From contig JAVXUO010001268.1 in the NCBI GenBank assembly GCA_033065855.1, forward strand, positions 98,386 to 162,385: DNA of 64,000 nt, read 5' to 3'. Positions 62,501 through 64,000 of the stretch are shown here, piece by piece; within the stretch, counting starts at the first letter, position 1, and every line of letters begins with the position of its first letter. Below the pieces are notes generated by a model, which was not told where the DNA came from, did no database searches, and saw only the letters and a list, made by a program, of their open reading frames with translations. The translations under genes and the position numbers were made by a program. This DNA is from Escallonia rubra (taxonomy: Eukaryota > Streptophyta > Magnoliopsida > Escalloniales > Escalloniaceae).

Positions 62501-62890
62501 AAGTAACATTAAATCACTTAAAGTTAGAATTTTTATTTTTAAAAAAATTAAAATCAATTTAGTTTTTATTTTTTATAAAAATAATGGGTGTTCGATTATC
62601 CAATTTTTATTTTTAGTGTTTGATTACTCAGTTTTTATTTTGAAGGTGACAGTGGTGGGGCGTGGCAGTGGGGGGGGGGGGGGTGGATTAAAATAAAAAT
62701 CAAAACTGACAATACAAAACTTCAAAATGGGAGTTTTAAAAAACAACCCTGTTTTAAAAGCTAGTTTTAAAAACTGAAGAAAAAAAAACGAAAACTATAT
62801 GTCTAACGCGTTTTTTTTTCTTCAGTTTATTAAATTGAAAAAAAAACTGAAAGCTAAATGATTTTAAAAAACACCCTTAAAAGTTGACGT
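62500..62890. mobile_element. A/T-rich MITE-like element in the NUP43 promoter
   Basis: Its arrangement resembles 1-480. A/T-rich arms contain CAGTTTTTATTTT, CTAGTTTTAAAAACTGAAG and CTTCAGTTTATTAAATTG words, around a G-rich core GGTGGGGCGTGGCAGTG with a 14-base poly-G run at 62670-62683. The arms carry facing repeats. It has no coding capacity. Confidence 0.45.
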
Positions 62891-64000
62891 TTACTGATGT
62901 GTAGAGGTGACAATTAAGACTTAAATCTATTTATGTGTTTATAAATTCATCCACTTAAAATTTGCTTAAATTTTACTTATTTAATAATAAGTCGTAATTG
63001 GTCATTCATTTTAAAACTCAATAACCCGCGAGTTTTAAGTGCATTGTAAATGAGTGTTCATTTGACCGTATATATAGTCGACTTTTTATGTCAAAAGTGT
63101 GTACAACCTAAAATTTCTCCAATCTTCTCTCTCACAAGTTACGACGTAAAAGTACATCGTCGTCACCGTCACTGCCGGTTCATCGCCGTCGTTGCCCGTT
63201 AACCGCCATCGACGCAGTTTGTTACTGTTGCCACTACCATCGCAGCGACACTGAAGGTTGGATCTACTATTGCCTAGATTGGACTGGCAATAACCACCCG
63301 CCATCTCCGTCGACGTCACCATTACCACATCCTGCCGGCTGTGTTGCCTCTCCATCTTTACCACTCTGTTGCCATATTCGCTTAGATCTGGTGATGATTG
63401 TGGTTGTAGTTGTAGTTGTTGGTGGTTGTGGGTATGATGGACGTCCAATTGTGGCGGCAAGTATTGGTTGTTCAGTGTGGTTGTGCTTCTTGTTGTAGTT
63501 GTAGTGTGGTGGTTGTACTTGTGTTTATGGTTGTAACTGGAGCATGAAAGTGGTGGTTATTGGTTTTTGCACCAGACCCTTCAATTTTATGTCGAGAGCC
63601 TTTGCTCTATATGAAGTGCAATGTGGTCGAGTCCCTTTCACACTCCACCCATCGAGCTAAAATTATTACCAGCTCAAATAAAAAGCAAAAATGCCCTTTG
63701 CTTTCATCCATAGTACAAAGGCCTGAGCATATTCCGAAGAACAACAGTTCTTTCAGATATCAGGAATTTGTGTGAAAAGGGGTATATATTGCCTCAAAGA
63801 TATCTCTTTTTAGGGACGACTGGAGTTGTAATCTTTTTCTTCTCATCTTGTTATCTTTAGCGGTATGTTTTCTGCCTTAAAAAGTGAAGTGCTGAAGTCA
63901 AATGTTGGCTAACCCTCTTGTCAAAAATGCTGCAATGGACAACAGTGGCACCTACTTTTGTAGCTCTACATTGTTTCGGAAAATATTTCTAATTGCTTCC
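62891..64000. other. Unassigned region upstream of NUP43
   Basis: At 63390-63560 the plus strand is rich in GGTTGTGG and TTGTAGTTGTAG words, and 63140-63240 is rich in CGCCGTCG-type text. The 124-codon minus-strand frame at 63086-63460 is low-complexity and unsupported. I see no gene. Confidence 0.45.

Noticed and set aside
63086-63460. 124-codon minus-strand frame upstream of NUP43
   Set aside because: Low-complexity Gln/His-rich and Ser-rich text from GGTTGTGG-type repeats, with no domain.

Overview
This is plant nuclear DNA, most likely from a eudicot. It has GT-AG introns, a nuclear gene for a chloroplast ribosomal protein with a transit peptide, a plant NUP43 gene, and plant transposon lineages (sirevirus Ty1/copia, chromovirus Ty3/gypsy, plant L1 and RTE LINEs, Helitron, MULE-type MITE). 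The species cannot be read from the sequence.

Three host genes are supported, all on the minus strand, and I resolved their exons by hand. (1) 20250-13317: six exons, 523 aa, a plant-specific protein of the kind usually annotated as 'TRF-like family protein'. (2) 28680-24288: three exons, 150 aa, plastid ribosomal protein bL35c. (3) 62418-53486: five exons, 357 aa, the nucleoporin NUP43. In all three, exon phases join exactly and the introns start GT and end AG. Large introns hold transposon debris: a Helitron end in gene 1, a possible SINE and a minisatellite in gene 2, and RTE LINE and gypsy fragments in gene 3. The genes are functionally unrelated and do not form an operon or cluster.

Layout: 1-480, an A/T-rich MITE-like element. 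1058-2981, a solo LTR with perfect 5-bp target duplication. 3505-5090, chromovirus debris. 5098-9299, a Helitron-like element full of tandem repeats. 9569-9930, a MULE MITE with a perfect 9-bp target duplication. 9945-12570, LINE ORF1 and copia gag debris. 13317-28680, genes 1 and 2. 29541 to about 44536, a gag-only (TR-GAG-like) gypsy-type element whose left LTR is split by a young sirevirus at 30530-38663. 44537-51592, a 5'-truncated L1-type LINE. 51593-52610, an A-tailed GT-rich unit. 53486-62418, NUP43. 62500-62890, a MITE-like element in the NUP43 promoter.

No new cellular system is evident. The most informative observations are a nested insertion whose exact empty site is preserved in the paralogous solo LTR, an intronic minisatellite that copies a splice-donor boundary in bL35c, palindrome arrays in the sirevirus LTRs, and a LINE ORF2 that decays mainly by in-frame stops plus a local tandem duplication.
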